This document shows, piece by piece, positions 46,912 through 58,325 of a DNA stretch of 64,000 bases. Position numbers and translations under genes: made by a program. How positions within the stretch are numbered: the first letter of the stretch is position 1; every line of letters begins with the position of its first letter. Under the pieces are notes generated by a model that was not told the DNA's origin, ran no database searches, and was given only the letters and a program-made list of their open reading frames with translations. The DNA comes from Aurelia coerulea (taxonomy: Eukaryota; Cnidaria; Scyphozoa; Semaeostomeae; Ulmaridae): assembly GCA_039566865.1 (NCBI GenBank), contig CM076959.1, positions 4,571,501 through 4,635,500 of the forward strand, read 5' to 3'.

Positions 46912-46913
46912 TA

Positions 46914-47596
46914 AATCACCTTTCATCCTGGGAACTCCGATCACTTAGTGTCTATTCCCGCCATGATAGGTACAATAGATTTACTTTTTGAGTTTGTATG
47001 TTAATTGATTATATGAAAAAAAACACTAACACATTTGTCTTGAACTTATGACAACATGGAGAACAAAATACTTACAATGTGTAAAGTGACTTGAGTACCT
47101 CGTAACGTCTTTGCTACCAGTTGCTTTGTGTTGATAATGATCTTGAGATTGCCATGATTTGTGCCCTTATTTATTGGGAGCTGTTTCCAAGCATTTGTGG
47201 AATGCTTTTGTAAAATAGCACATTCATAATCTCCTATTATCACCTGCATTGTGAAGCGAAGAGCATTCTCTTCTTTGGAAGTAATGTCTGCGAGGAGCAT
47301 TCTTTTCTCATGACGTACCCACAGCAATTAACATCATTAAGCATTGGGAAATGTCTTGCAATTCTGATTCACGTCAACACATTGTCGACACATTACCTCC
47401 CTTTATGCCCTTGTTTCCTTTCTTTCTTTTAAGTTGGTGACATACAGTACTTGATAGCTATCTTGAAAGCTAATTAATACGAACTATAAATAACAACAAA
47501 TTAGGCATTTAATAACAGTAACAGTAATACATGAATGTTTCAATATATAAATGCCAAATACGTTTCATGTTATTTTTATAGCCTACTTCTCCTTTG
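46914..47596. other. Mostly non-coding; weak minus-strand ORF
   Basis: A minus-strand open frame at 47046-47327 lacks an ATG near its start. Only its first 27 codons precede a possible donor. Nothing else identified. Confidence 0.3.
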
Positions 47597-48126
47597 CACG
47601 TACTTTTTTATAAGAAGCGAAAAATATGGGGCTATACTGAAACTTTCTTAACATTATCACATTTTGAGTACTCAAGAGTTTCTTACGAGTTTCTCATGGG
47701 TTCAATGACAATCTTCAGCATCACTACCTGTGCCCTCCTGAACATGTCAAAACATTCTTTTTGAAGCGTTCCCAATGTTTACACATTAGTCATACACGTA
47801 TTTGCTTATAAGAAACTGCCCATAAGGAACTCAGATCGCCAAGAAACTCGAGCACTGGGAAAATATAACTTAGGAAACTATTTATTTCGACACATGTTTT
47901 AGTTTATTTTCACTCGTTCCCTGTTTAAAACTACTCGGAAGGTGCTTAAAGTGTCAACATTGCAAAGACTCTGATTTAAAACGTCCAATGGGCACAGGCA
48001 GTCAACATGAAGGTTGTTATGGAACTTTGAAGAAACTCGTAAGAAACTCAAGAGTACTCTTTTAAGAGAAACTCGTAAGAAACTCGGCGTACTGAAAATC
48101 TGATAATTCTAAGAAAGAATACGTGT
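47597..48126. mobile_element. CACGTA-ended palindromic MITE (~530 bp)
   Basis: Left end CACGTACTTTTTTATAAG, right end AAGAATACGTGTA. The two halves contain the same blocks in opposite order (for example CTGTGCCCTCCTGAACATGTC against GTCCAATGGGCACAGG), so each copy folds back on itself. Confidence 0.65.
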
Positions 48127-48253
48127 ATATGGTTTCCAAATGCGGCATGAGCAAGAAATTGCTAATTGAGTGAACTCTGCTCGCAACTTAACTCGCGTTT
48201 AAGGCTCTTGAAAGGCTTAATCGTTAATGACCAAGGCGAGAGTATTAAGTTCA

Positions 48254-48262
48254 TTTTTGAAT
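48254..48262 (+). repeat. Target-site duplication, left copy (foldback 2)
   Basis: TTTTTGAAT, identical to 49728-49736. Confidence 0.92.
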
Positions 48263-48371
48263 GGGATGGTATAATTTAAGATTCAAGATCCAAGATCCGA
48301 GATATTAAGATCCGAGAAACTAAGATTCGAGATATTAAGATCCAAGATATTAAGATCCGAGATATTAAGAT

Positions 48372-49013
48372 CACGTATTTTCTCTATAAGAAACTAAGAA
48401 TTTTGCTCAGTACTGAAAGTTTCTTGCGAATTTCTTAGAGGTTCTATATCAATCTTCGTATTCACTACCTATGCCCTCGTGAATATTTCAAAACAATGTT
48501 TTTGAAGTATTTCCAATGTTTAGACATTGCTCAAGTACTTTTCGAGGAATGAGTAAAAGCACAGTCAAATACAGTATGGAAAAACTTCCTTTGTCAAATT
48601 AAACAGTTTCTTAATCAATATTTTCCCAGTGCTGGAGTTTCTTAATTTTCGGACTTTTAGTAAAGTGCAGGGTATACTTTTTTGCAATTTTGGCCTAGCG
48701 AACAGTCATGATATCATATTTGATACAAATTTGACAATGTTTGTCTAGGAAATGGTCAAAATTGGCCTCTAGGGCTAGAGCCAAGGGTACCATTTTGGTA
48801 AAAGTTGGTCCAGAGAATGGTCAAATTAGTCTAGCCAATGGTACCATTTTTTTTAAATTAGTCTACCTAACGGTACCATTTTGAATATGCTCGCGGCAGA
48901 CACCTACCCAAAATTTGGCCAAGAACTCCCCCCCGCCCGGTGGGGCAGTTTCTTGCATAAAAATAAGCGTGAATTGAGTTTCTTATGGGCAGTTTCTTGT
49001 GAAAAAATACGTG
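48372..49013. mobile_element. CACGTA-ended MITE inside foldback 2
   Basis: CACGTATTTTCTCTATAAG at the left, CTTGTGAAAAAATACGTG at the right. About 280 bp of GGTACCATTTT-type repeat (48690-48890) interrupts it. Confidence 0.6.
48690..48890 (+). repeat. Short minisatellite (GGTACCATTTT)
   Basis: Three GGTACCATTTT motifs separated by ~50-60 bp with GTCTAG/GGTCAAA between them. Confidence 0.6.
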
Positions 49014-49339
49014 GGTTGTTCTCCATATTGGAAATATATCTACACGTACTTTTTTATGAGAAACTTCCCATAAGAAACTAAACTCTCAGATTGCCTCTTA
49101 CAAGACGACTTGGGCAAGTCCACAGATCGCCAAACAATTAAGAAACTCCAGTACTGGGAAAATACAAGTTAAGAAACTATTTCTCGTAAGGTATTTGAGT
49201 AATTTCTAAATATTGGAAAACATCGTTTTAAATATTCACGAGGGCATAGGTAGTGAACATGAAGATTGTTATAGAACCTCTAAGAAACTCGTTAGAAACT
49301 GTGAGTACTGAGCCAAATTCTTAAACAATATGTCATCTT

Positions 49340-49715
49340 TCATATCTCGGATCTTAATTTCTCGGATCTTAATATCTCGGATCTTAATTTCTCGGATCTT
49401 AATTTCTCGGATCTTAATTCCTCGGATCTTAATATCTCGGATCTTAATTTCTCGGATCTTAATAACTCAGATCTTAATTTCGGGGATCTTAATATCTCGG
49501 ATCTTAATATCTCGGATCTTAATTTCTTGGATCTTAATATCTCGGATCTTAATTCTCGGATCTTAATATCTCGGATCTTAATATCTCGGATCTTAATATC
49601 TCGGATCTTAATTTCTTGGATCTTAATATCTCGGATCTTAATATCTCGGATCTTAATTTCTCGAATCTTAATATCTGGGATCTTGGATCTTGAATCTTGG
49701 ATCTTGAATCTTAAA
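49340..49715 (+). repeat. 15-bp tandem array, right arm of foldback 2
   Basis: About 25 copies of CTCGGATCTTAATAT / CTCGGATCTTAATTT. Translations of both strands give long Leu-Ile-Ser-Arg-Ile and Lys-Leu-Arg-Ser-Glu repeats that are artefacts of the array. Confidence 0.93.
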
Positions 49716-49727
49716 TTATACCATCCC

Positions 49728-49736
49728 TTTTTGAAT
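49728..49736 (+). repeat. Target-site duplication, right copy (foldback 2)
   Basis: TTTTTGAAT, identical to 48254-48262. Confidence 0.92.
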
Positions 49737-50366
49737 CGCTGTTTCGGGACAGCGAAAGCCAGCACTTAAAAGTATGTCAAAGTATGTTGGGTGTAAACAG
49801 AAGAAATAATGAAGATTTTCAAATCTATGGCAATAAATGTGCAGATGATATCTCTCATCTGTGAAATATTGTATTTTCTTTATTGTTCTGTGCAAGACAT
49901 TTCTTTATGATTTGATCAAGTATTTCTGGCCCATTTTTGGGCATTTTGCAACCAAGAAATTTCCCAAAGTCAGATTTACCTATATTTCCAGTGCTCATAA
50001 AAACAAGAAAATTACAAAAATGCCTCAATTTCTCGGCTTTCAAGCATGGCGTGTTCCTTTCCAAACCATCAAGTACTCTTGCTGCTATGAATTTTCAAAT
50101 GTGAGAATATTTCATAGCTCACCCGCCAGGTTTCTATTGAAGACATGCCTTTCTGGCCTATATGTAACTATATATATTCTTGTGCGCAATGACTGGCTAG
50201 TTTGATGATATGATGATTAGTTCAGGCGAAAATAGCTACCGCAGCGATTCTAGCAACCTTGATTTTAAAATTTTCTGGGGAGAGCTAATTGTGATTAGAT
50301 AGGAGGTTAGAAAATTTGATTTTTGTGACAAACTGATGGAATAGGAAGATTGATATTCAAATTTGA

Positions 50367-50575
50367 CCCTTGTCCCAAAAACTGGTTGTTTTGCCCAGGA
50401 AAGTTGTACTATGTTATAAAAGAACTGGTTATTTTTTTCCAATTCCTTCGGACAGACGTGGGGTAAAATATTTACAGTACTTGCCCGCCCCTGTGTATCC
50501 TATTGCAATCTCATTGTAATCCAGGCATACCGGAATTTGAGTGGTTCCTTTACTAAACCGAAGAGAGGGCAAGAT
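50367..50575 (-). repeat. Dispersed repeat, inverse of 54377-54591
   Basis: Reads as the complement of 54377-54591 over about 210 bp (CTTGCCCTCTCTTCGGTTTAG, GGTATGCCTGGATTACAATG, GGGCAAAACAACC there). A dispersed element in two orientations; ends not resolved. Confidence 0.8.
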
Positions 50576-50669
50576 TTCCAAAATGCTGACATTCTAGGAC
50601 GGACTGAGCTAGTAGAAATGTCTGAAGATTCTTTCAACTAGCTGCAGTGAAAAGTGTGCCACCAGGCTG

Positions 50670-51974
50670 CAGTGGCGTCGTGGGAGCATGATTTTAGGGG
50701 GGAGGAGGCTGAGCGTCAGAATTTTCCGACAAAGAAACATTTTTCCCACAAAAATTAAGCAGGAATATAACGTATACAAAGTGGCAAAATGTCTCAGAAC
50801 TTTTTTCATATGAAAGTTCCATAATAGCGAAGAATTTTTCAAAGGGACACAGCAGTCCTTTTAAGAGGTGATTCTTGTCGGAGGTGAGGCTGTTGTCGAG
50901 ACGTGATTGATGTTGGAGGTGAGGCTGAAGCTACAATCCTTGCCAAAACTCTTGAAAAAAATCACATATTTTTGCTCAGCTCTCCCCCCCTCCCCCTTAC
51001 AATGTTGGTTCCTTGCGTGATTACGCATTTCTCAAGGGCACAACAACGCAGCCAAAGCGATTTTCGTGATATCTGGTGATCAGTGCTTCGGACCAACATT
51101 GTTCAGGGGGGGGCAGGGGGGCATGGGAAAAGAGTAGCGTGAAGTTTCCTGCACTGTATTTTGGATGCTTGGTCGGAGAAGAAAAGAGAGAAATGAAATT
51201 TTTTTCAAGTTGTTTTGGCAAGGATTGTAGATGCGCAAGGAGGGAGGAAAACTGGGGGTCCGGGGGCTTGCCCCCCGGAACATTTTCTTTGACCACGCCC
51301 TTTACATCGTTACAAAACGCCCCTAATTTGAGGTTTTTTCTATTTGTTTTTCATGGGAAATTTCGAAAAAGCACCTCAAAAGCACTGAAAATTGGTTCTT
51401 TTTCGAAGAAACTCAAAGTAATCCCATCTTCGTAATCATTTCCATCTTCCTCAACAATATTCACTTGTGCAAATCCTGATGAGCAACTCATTGAAAGCTT
51501 AATGCACAAACCATAAATGCATGAAATTTTTTAAGTATGAAACGTGAAAAATGAAATGTACATTTATCGTTTTTAGTCACCAAAATGTAGGTAAAACGAC
51601 CGAATTTTTGGGGAAAAGTCCAAGAATGTTTTGACCGAAAGCATTTGTCTGAAATTTATTCGTCCGAAACTTTTTGCGCCTAATGTGTATAATTTTCCAA
51701 TAGAACACACTTTTCTTTCTATTGAAAAAGGAATTTTTTGCATAGTGTCTTGCCGAAAAACCTACTTTTCCTTCAAAAACTACGTTTTTGCGCTCGAAAA
51801 AGTGATATTTCATGTACACATTTTGATTGCCATAAAGTAGCTATGTAAGGAAAATGGATTAATTCCATTTTTTTCGATTTTTCCGACAAGAATGGAGAAC
51901 TGACGAATTTTCCGACAACATTTTCACAGGAGGGCCATGGCCCCCTGGCCCCCGGCCCGGCCACGACGCCACTG
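50670..51974. mobile_element. 1.3-kb hAT-type MITE (CAGTGGCGTCGTGG ends)
   Basis: Inverted ends CAGTGGCGTCGTGG / CCACGACGCCACTG. Possible worn 8-bp TSD CCAGGCTG against ACAGGCTA (six of eight match). Contains TTTTCCGACAA near both ends and GGGGGCTTGCCCCCCGG in the middle. Tip nearly identical to that of 42865-43341 but the body differs. Confidence 0.75.
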
Positions 51975-52282
51975 ACAGGCTAATGGCCTGATAACCAGAC
52001 CCGAGGTCTAGTTATCAGGCTATAATAAAATATCCTACAAAGTGCTAAGACAAGAATGCATTCCATTACATACAATCCGCACCTTTCTCATTTATTATTG
52101 GTCCGTACCTACCTTTTCACTATAACAAAATTATAACTGTCATTGACTAGCTATTGTATTTGGTAAAAAGATACATCTGGAGGAGTACTTTCATATGCTA
52201 TACTTGGCTTATTTGTATACTGTATAACTTTTCTATTCCCAGGGCTATTCCCTGTGCCATTCCCCCCATTCCATTCCCCTCT

Positions 52283-52640
52283 TTAGAGATAGCCTTCCAA
52301 ATATATCTCGTGAATGTAGCAGTTGCGATGTTCCCTTCTTTGTGAAGGGTTCACAAAGCCGGTTTTAGAATTTGTGTGAAAGTGCGTGGACAGAAGAAAA
52401 CCCATTTGGTAATACCGCATATTACGTAATTGACCATTGAATTCAAGCCTGAGAAATTTTCTATCTTCAGGAGCAATATAGACACTATAATAGGCATCTT
52501 TCAAAACTAATGATGCCATAAACGAATTGGACGTAGTGACGTTAGTGGTCTTATTCAATGCCTGCATTTTGACATGGAGATAAGCACGCACTGGTCAAAT
52601 TGTTTGAGATTCAGTACTGTCCGCTTTTGGACGTAAGAGA
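52283..52640 (-). pseudogene. DIRS-like reverse transcriptase fragment
   Basis: A minus-strand frame carries LNLKQFDQCV upstream (different frame) and then SLVLKDAYYSVYIAPEDRKF, LRLEFNGQLRNMRYYQMGF, and a degraded YIDD-like end (CYIHEIYLEGYL). LKDAYYS and the P-x-x-R/K-K-x-L-R spacing are typical of DIRS-type RTs. Frameshifts on both sides and the altered catalytic box show a dead scrap; no tyrosine recombinase was seen. Confidence 0.65.
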
Positions 52641-53297
52641 ATAGGCGCAATTATCCCTAATTCTCCAATTATCCCTGGGGTTCAGGATCCTTCTCATCCT
52701 TATCCCATGGGTCTCATAGGTCCAGCTTTTACGGGATGCCACGAACATTCTCTTCCAGGGCATCCAAAAGGATACGGAGGACTGCCCCTTTTGTATGAGC
52801 CTTTTGTTATGCTGGTAAAGTTCAAAGCAGATCAACAGCTGGGAAACCTATTACCATGCGCGAGAATCTCTTTGTCTCTTTGCTAATTCTTGTTTGGATT
52901 GTGGCCGGATTATCCGCCCACATCCTGTCCACAAAACCAAACACGCTTTCTGCGCATGATCACAGGTTTCCTTTTGGGGGATGACCGTTGCTTTGAACTT
53001 TCATGATTCGTATCCCCAACAATATTATGGTTGGTCATCCTGTAAGGAATGGAGTCCTGGAACTAAGGAAGCAGCTACTAATAGCAGAAGGAACAGTGTA
53101 CCTACCTGTAGCAGACCATTTGGACATTTCTACTCTGTAATATTTCCGATATACACGCATGGGCGTAGGGGGTGGGATCAACTTTCAGGGCCTGTCCGAT
53201 ATAAAATCAATTCTTTAAGAACATTTTGCCCGACTTTTAGGCGGATTTTTCCCCGATTATCGCTGATTTTTACGCATTTTTCCAACGTCGGGGTGGG
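52641..53297. other. Possible further DIRS debris; repeat piece at 53160-53300
   Basis: Minus-strand ORF 52611-52835 lies directly upstream of the RT scrap but has no motif I recognise. 53160-53300 resembles the 32377-32543 MITE family (GGGCGTAGGGGGTGGG, TGCCCGACTTTT). Confidence 0.35.
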
Positions 53298-53614
53298 GAA
53301 GTTAAGAAACTATTAATGTTGATAACCTTTGCATTCCTAAACATATTTTTAGTTTATTTTCACTTGTTTCTTGTATCATATTACTCGGAAGCTAACGTCA
53401 TGACTTCAGTAATGTCTAAACATTGCAAAGGTTTCAAAAAACTTTGTTTTCAAATGTTCACATTGCAACAGGAAGTAAATATGAAGGTTCTTATGAAACC
53501 TTTAACCACGCCTTTAACAAACTCGTAGCAAACTCTGCGTACTCAAAATCAGACAATTTTAACAACCTTTTAGTACTGGCCCAAATTCTTAGTTTCTTAT
53601 AACAAATACGGGTA
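53298..53614. mobile_element. Partial CACGTA-family element
   Basis: AAGAAACTATTAATG ... TAATGTCTAAACATTGC ... CCCAAATTCTTAGTTTCTTA, ending AACAAATACGGGTA; left end missing. Confidence 0.55.
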
Positions 53615-54123
53615 TGCTCTGTACCATTTGAAAGCGAAATTCCATTTCACAAAATGTTTGGTCGTAATAGCTAATACTAGCTATAAATTGCTAATATTTA
53701 CCCATAACTACGGCCAATCTTCTAAAGCAAACCCATAATTGGGGAATAATTCATAACATCTGACCCATAACCCGGCCAAAATATCAACATTTACCCATAA
53801 CCCGGGCAGGCACATACATACCAAGCCCCCAATCCAATAGGAATGACCTCCCCCCTCGGTCACAAGGTGATACAGGTAGTCTGGGCTATGTTAGGTTCAA
53901 TTGTTTAGTGTTTCATCTCTTTTTGCTTGTTCCCTACTTTAGTATAGTTCTATATTGTTTTAGTTTTCTCCTAGTAGTTTTACCTAACCCAGTGCACAGT
54001 GATCCAGACCCAGAGGGGGGGGGGGGCTTAATAATTCGAGGTGACGTACCTGTTGCAAAATTTAGGGTCTTGATTTTTGCAATTTATTACCTCTTAGGGT
54101 ACAAAAAATTTCAAATTTACTAC

Positions 54124-54380
54124 CGCTTAGGGTAATGACAATTTATTTTTTGCGTATCATCCTCGTTTGGCATAAAGATCAAAATATTGCTTTCAAACGA
54201 TTCTCGTCCTTATACAAGGGGCTTGATTTTCTATTGAAGGCAACTTTAGCAGCAACACTCATCTCTCTGACTGTAGCAGCATCAATGGTCATTTGGGCTT
54301 ATGGAGAAATCAATATTCAGTTTTCTTATGCTTGCTTAGCTCAGGTCGTACTTTGTAATCATCCAAAAGGATCTTATGTT
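54124..54380 (+). repeat. Dispersed repeat, same as 60883-61130
   Basis: About 250 bp at roughly 85-90 % identity by eye (TTGCGTATCATCCTCGTTTG, GCAGCAACACTCATC, ATCCAAAAGGATCTTATGTTT). Here it directly adjoins the repeat at 54377-54591; in the second copy it adjoins the MITE at 60485-60874. Confidence 0.8.
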
Positions 54381-54591
54381 TAAAATCTTGCCCTCTCTTC
54401 GGTTTAGTAACGGAACCACTCAAATTCCGGTATGCCTGGATTACAATGAGATTGCAATAGGATACACAGGGGCGGGCAAGTACTGTAAATATTTTACCCC
54501 ACGTCTGTCCGAAGGAATTGGAAAAAATAACCGGTTCTTTTATAACATAGTACAACTTTTCTGGGCAAAACAACCAGTTTTTGGGACAAGG
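54377..54591 (+). repeat. Dispersed repeat, inverse of 50367-50575
   Basis: See 50367-50575. Followed by G/C-rich sequence (54785-54870, GGCACTTTTTTAGGGGGGCC) that may be another worn hAT-type MITE. Confidence 0.8.
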
Positions 54592-54959
54592 GTCATGCAA
54601 AATTTTTTCATGAACCACCGGTTTTCGGACAAAGGCAGGACTATAGTTCCCAGTGTGACATGCCCGCCCTTGGATACAAGAAGACACAAGTACAGCACAC
54701 ATTCATTAACATATTGTCATCCCAAGATATCAGCAAGCAGAAATACCTCGCACAATTCTTGCAACAATCGGCAGAACCAGGGACCCCGGACGGGGCACTT
54801 TTTTAGGGGGGCCATTTTCGAGAGGGCAGGAGGGGCGGTTGCCCCCCGCGCCCCCCTCTCTCCGGCGTTACTGGGCAGAACTCAGAACAAAAACTCTAAA
54901 CATGCAACCATAAAATTTCCGCTCGTAAAAACACACCAAAACCGAGTATGTTCCCATAA

Positions 54960-55356
54960 GGGAGTTGTCATTTTCAATGCTGGGTACAGGGGTGGAAGAC
55001 TTTTTGGAGGGGTATGAAATTTATTTGCCTTGTTTTATTCGGTGATAATTTTTTTTTCCCAACTCATGATGGGGTTTCAAAGTTTTGAATACCAAAGCTT
55101 CAACAGTAAAACCACCATTTTCCTTCACATTTCTTAATCCTCTAATATGGAGCTTTGAGATAATGCTTGCAACGTTTCATTACCACAATGCATGTAGATG
55201 TATATGAGTAGTAATATCATCGGGGTATGAAATTTGTCAGTATTTCGAAATAAGGTTTCAAATATTATTGAATTTAGTGAATGGGACAAGGAAACTTTTC
55301 CATGCGTCTCCAAAATTCTTCTACCCCTGTACCCAACATTTAAAATGACAACTCCC
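54960..55356. mobile_element. 397-bp MITE with TAA duplication (Harbinger-type)
   Basis: Inverted ends GGGAGTTGTCATTTTCAATG / ATTTAAAATGACAACTCCC over about 45 bp, bounded by TAA (54957-54959, 55357-55359). GGGGTATGAAATTT occurs twice inside (near 55010 and 55220). Confidence 0.8.
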
Positions 55357-55359
55357 TAA

Positions 55360-57480
55360 CCCACGAACATAATTCCTTTTATTATACTTGCTATTACAAA
55401 ATATTCCATTACTCCTTTTCGCTGTAACATTCTATCGTAGTTTGTTACAACTGTATTGTTATAAGGGATTTGACCGTGAAAATGACTCTGGGTGTAAACT
55501 TTCACCCTCAACGATTTTCACGCTCAACTCCCTTATAAGTTTTTAAACTTCATAACGTCAAGAACGTACAATATCACGGGTGCTTCAATATCCGTTTCTT
55601 GTAATTTCTGAGAGAGGTAAATTGCTCTCCTCCGTCGTGTGACAAGATTCCTAACAATTTCATCAAGTGCCCTTTTTCTGGCAATTCGCACCCAAGAATT
55701 TTCGTAAGTCCAACTTCCATATTTTCACTGCTCCAACGAAAATGACAACAATACTGTAGTCTCTCAGCTTCTACGCAGAATTTAAATAATTCCAATCTGT
55801 TGTTTCGAATTTTAAATGCGGCAACTGTTCTCTAGCTCACACAGTATAATAATCTGTGATCTAGTACAGTCTACTTTGGCACAGGAGATCATTTGACTAG
55901 TCGTGTATTTGCAGGTGTAATATGACTTTTACCATATTATCTGTCTATTTCAATCATTCTATATCACTTTTACAATCACCGATATTGCATTTCACTATAT
56001 CAAATGTATAGTACATTTCAGGTTTAGTTTTGTTCAATGAATATGATAACGTTCTTTTTTATCAAATATGTCCCTTTCTCCTCTTCCTCTCTTTAAATTT
56101 ACAATTCAAATACAGTACGGCCCACTATCAAAAGGAATGTATATTTTGCGGTAAGGAATCGCCATCAATGGGAATATACGTACTTAATCATGGGCAACAA
56201 TGCACCGTTGATCTGGCCTATATTATGATAGAAATTGTACTAGCTGTTAATATAGTTAAGTGACTGCAGCTCAAGGCAAGATAACAAATCTGCCTTGCGC
56301 GCAATTTATGTGAAAACAATAGCCTTATGTTTGAGAAAAATTAATTTGTGGAAATAGACCTTTAGCTATTCTGCAAAAGAGTCGGGATCGAGCAACATGT
56401 TTATACATTTTTATACAAGAGGTTCGATTGAATAGCATTAGAGCTTCTATCACTATTGTGCACGTTGAAGAATTCTACAAAATGTATCAAAATACCTTTC
56501 GATTCAGATACTTTTTTGAATAGCTAAAAGGTCTATTCCCCATGCCAAAAATGAAATTCTACATTCAGGTGCCTTCTCAGGGAGCTGTCTCCGATGTTCT
56601 GAGGTTGAAACATTCCAAAAAGGACAACAAGTTTCCAAATATGAAGACAGGTTACCACAACTACAAAATCCATTACAGCCAAATGTAATATTGGTCTCAA
56701 TTATTCAATTTTCAAATTTTCAGGTACAGGTACTGTAGTTAATGTTCATAGTTCAAAAGTTCCTGCGAACTGTATTGTTTTAAACTGCTATATATGGCAC
56801 TTCACAGTCATATTTGCATCACTGGCTTTGATCATTTCTTCAAAATAAGCTTCACTAATGGTTCATTGTCTGAGCACCCAACTGCATTGATAAGCATCAG
56901 CAGGAATAATGAAACAGCTGTATCATCACAACAAACTGTTCTATGTTTAATTTCAAAATGTAGAAAACACCTTTGTATGAGTGAAAAACAATCTTGATTG
57001 AAATAGTTCATAATGGGCAATATCTAGTCTTGACAACTATTCAATGGTGCATTCTGCAACACATTGTTTTATTTAATGACTTCCCATCCCATGAATGCAA
57101 ATCAGATCATTACAGGAACTAGAACAAGCAATCCTTTGGTGCTGCAACAAAAACAGAAACTGAATAAGGTTTTAATGTAAAAGATTCTGTACCACATATT
57201 GTGTCACAAAGTAGTTCTATTAATATGATTTTTTTTACAGTTATTTGCTGTATGAAGTATCAACATTGTGGAAAACAGTATTACAACATCATACCGCATG
57301 CAAGTCAGACGAATATTCGCCCAGACTCAGTTTCCATTTCCGGACTCAGTTTCAATTCCAGACTCAGATTCAAACTCGCAAAACTAGCAATTTTCTACAA
57401 ACAAACGAGCTTTTAACAAAAAATGAATGAATTTCAACACGGGAACTTTATCAAACATATCTAAATCCAAAAACATCTTG
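55360..57480. other. No gene seen
   Basis: A hairpin-like pair (TTATAAGGGATTTGACCGTGA / TTTTCACGCTCAACTCCCTT) lies at 55458-55540. Short ORFs elsewhere show no recognisable domain. Confidence 0.4.
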
Positions 57481-58095
57481 TCAATCGCATGAATGGATTT
57501 TCTGGAAAAACGAGTTGTGTGTCCAACTCCGTCTTAGGCCCATTCCGAAGAATCGCCTTTCAATGGAATATGACACTGAGTCTGGAAAATGACACTGAGT
57601 CTGGATGAGTATTCGTCCAACTTGTATGGGGTCAACAGCATTGCACAAAACTTGAAACACTAAATTAGATGTTATGTAGGCTAACCCTGCAATTCGTTGC
57701 AAACCTCTGGTGTCAGTTTGGAGGATTCCTCCTTCATCAATCCCCTTGCCGTCGTCGGTGGCACCCAACCCAGACCCAGCATATGTTTGTTTGTGCAAGT
57801 CAAAGTCAGTCAAAGTAACCTCTCGAGCTAGGCCCTGGATGGAATCAAAGCCTTGGGATATCGTCAACAGATAAGCTGTACAAGTCATTCCGACTCTGTG
57901 AATATTCGAAGCAAGATAGAGTATAAAACGAAATCCTTTCATAGTTGTAATTAACACATAATGTGATACGCACCAGATTGTGACATTCACTTCTTCCTTC
58001 TTCGCGTCCTGCAAACAGCTAGCGTTACAAAGATAAACGAGGGACCTCCAAAATGGCGAACAGATCGATACAGATCGAAAGTTGCAGAGGCCCAT
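57481..58095 (-). CDS. 204-codon minus-strand ORF, unrecognised
   Basis: ATG-initiated and uninterrupted, starting MGLCNFRSVSICSPF. It has a hydrophobic stretch near residues 55-80 and a segment REVTLTDFDLHKQTYAGSG followed by Gly/Asp-rich DDGKGIDEGG. I recognise no family. The length is notable for AT-rich DNA but not conclusive; it could be a decayed coding copy or chance. No splice sites assigned. Confidence 0.25.
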   Translation of the reverse strand: MGLCNFRSVSICSPFWRSLVYLCNASCLQDAKKEEVNVTIWCVSHYVLITTMKGFRFILYLASNIHRVGMTCTAYLLTISQGFDSIQGLAREVTLTDFDLHKQTYAGSGLGATDDGKGIDEGGILQTDTRGLQRIAGLAYITSNLVFQVLCNAVDPIQVGRILIQTQCHFPDSVSYSIERRFFGMGLRRSWTHNSFFQKIHSCD

Positions 58096-58296
58096 ATATC
58101 ACCGTAGCGCGAGCCTGTAAATTTGAGGTGCCGGTATATCTGAGGTTTGCCGGTAAATATGAGGTGTCGTGGGACTACTCAAACACCTGGGTTATTGTTT
58201 AAGAAGCCATTCAAATTAAACAATATAGTATAGAAATCGCTCATTGTACAAGACACATTACTCTTTTGTGGTCACTGCTGTTGACCGCTTTTTGTC

Positions 58297-58325
58297 GGGG
58301 GGGGGGGGGGGGGGGGGGGGGGGGG
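58297..58325 (+). repeat. 29-base G homopolymer
   Basis: Uninterrupted G run, preceded by TTTTTGTC. Tract length is likely to vary and is prone to sequencing error. Confidence 0.9.

Larger units (their letters stand above)
48263..49727. mobile_element. 1.5-kb foldback transposon with 15-bp repeat termini
   Basis: Ends GGGATGGTATAATTTAAG at 48263 and its complement ending at 49727, with an exact 9-bp TSD TTTTTGAAT outside. The ends align with foldback 1: GGGA, about 6 variable bases, TAATTYAAGATTC, AAGATCCAAG. The left arm has about six degenerate 15-bp units (48280-48371) and the right arm about 25 (49340-49715), again asymmetric. The centre is made of CACGTA-family sequence plus a GGTACCATTTT minisatellite. 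No coding content. Confidence 0.9.

Noticed and set aside
49330..49769. ORFs of Leu-Ile-Ser-Arg-Ile or Lys-Leu-Arg-Ser-Glu repeats, up to 141 codons
   Set aside because: Artefacts of the 15-bp array in foldback 2; the period is a multiple of three.
51021..51435. ORFs inside the 1.3-kb hAT-type MITE
   Set aside because: No domain; G/C-rich MITE sequence open in several frames.
56410..56440. GGTTCGATTGAA motif resembling a tRNA T-loop
   Set aside because: No acceptor or anticodon stem can be drawn around it.
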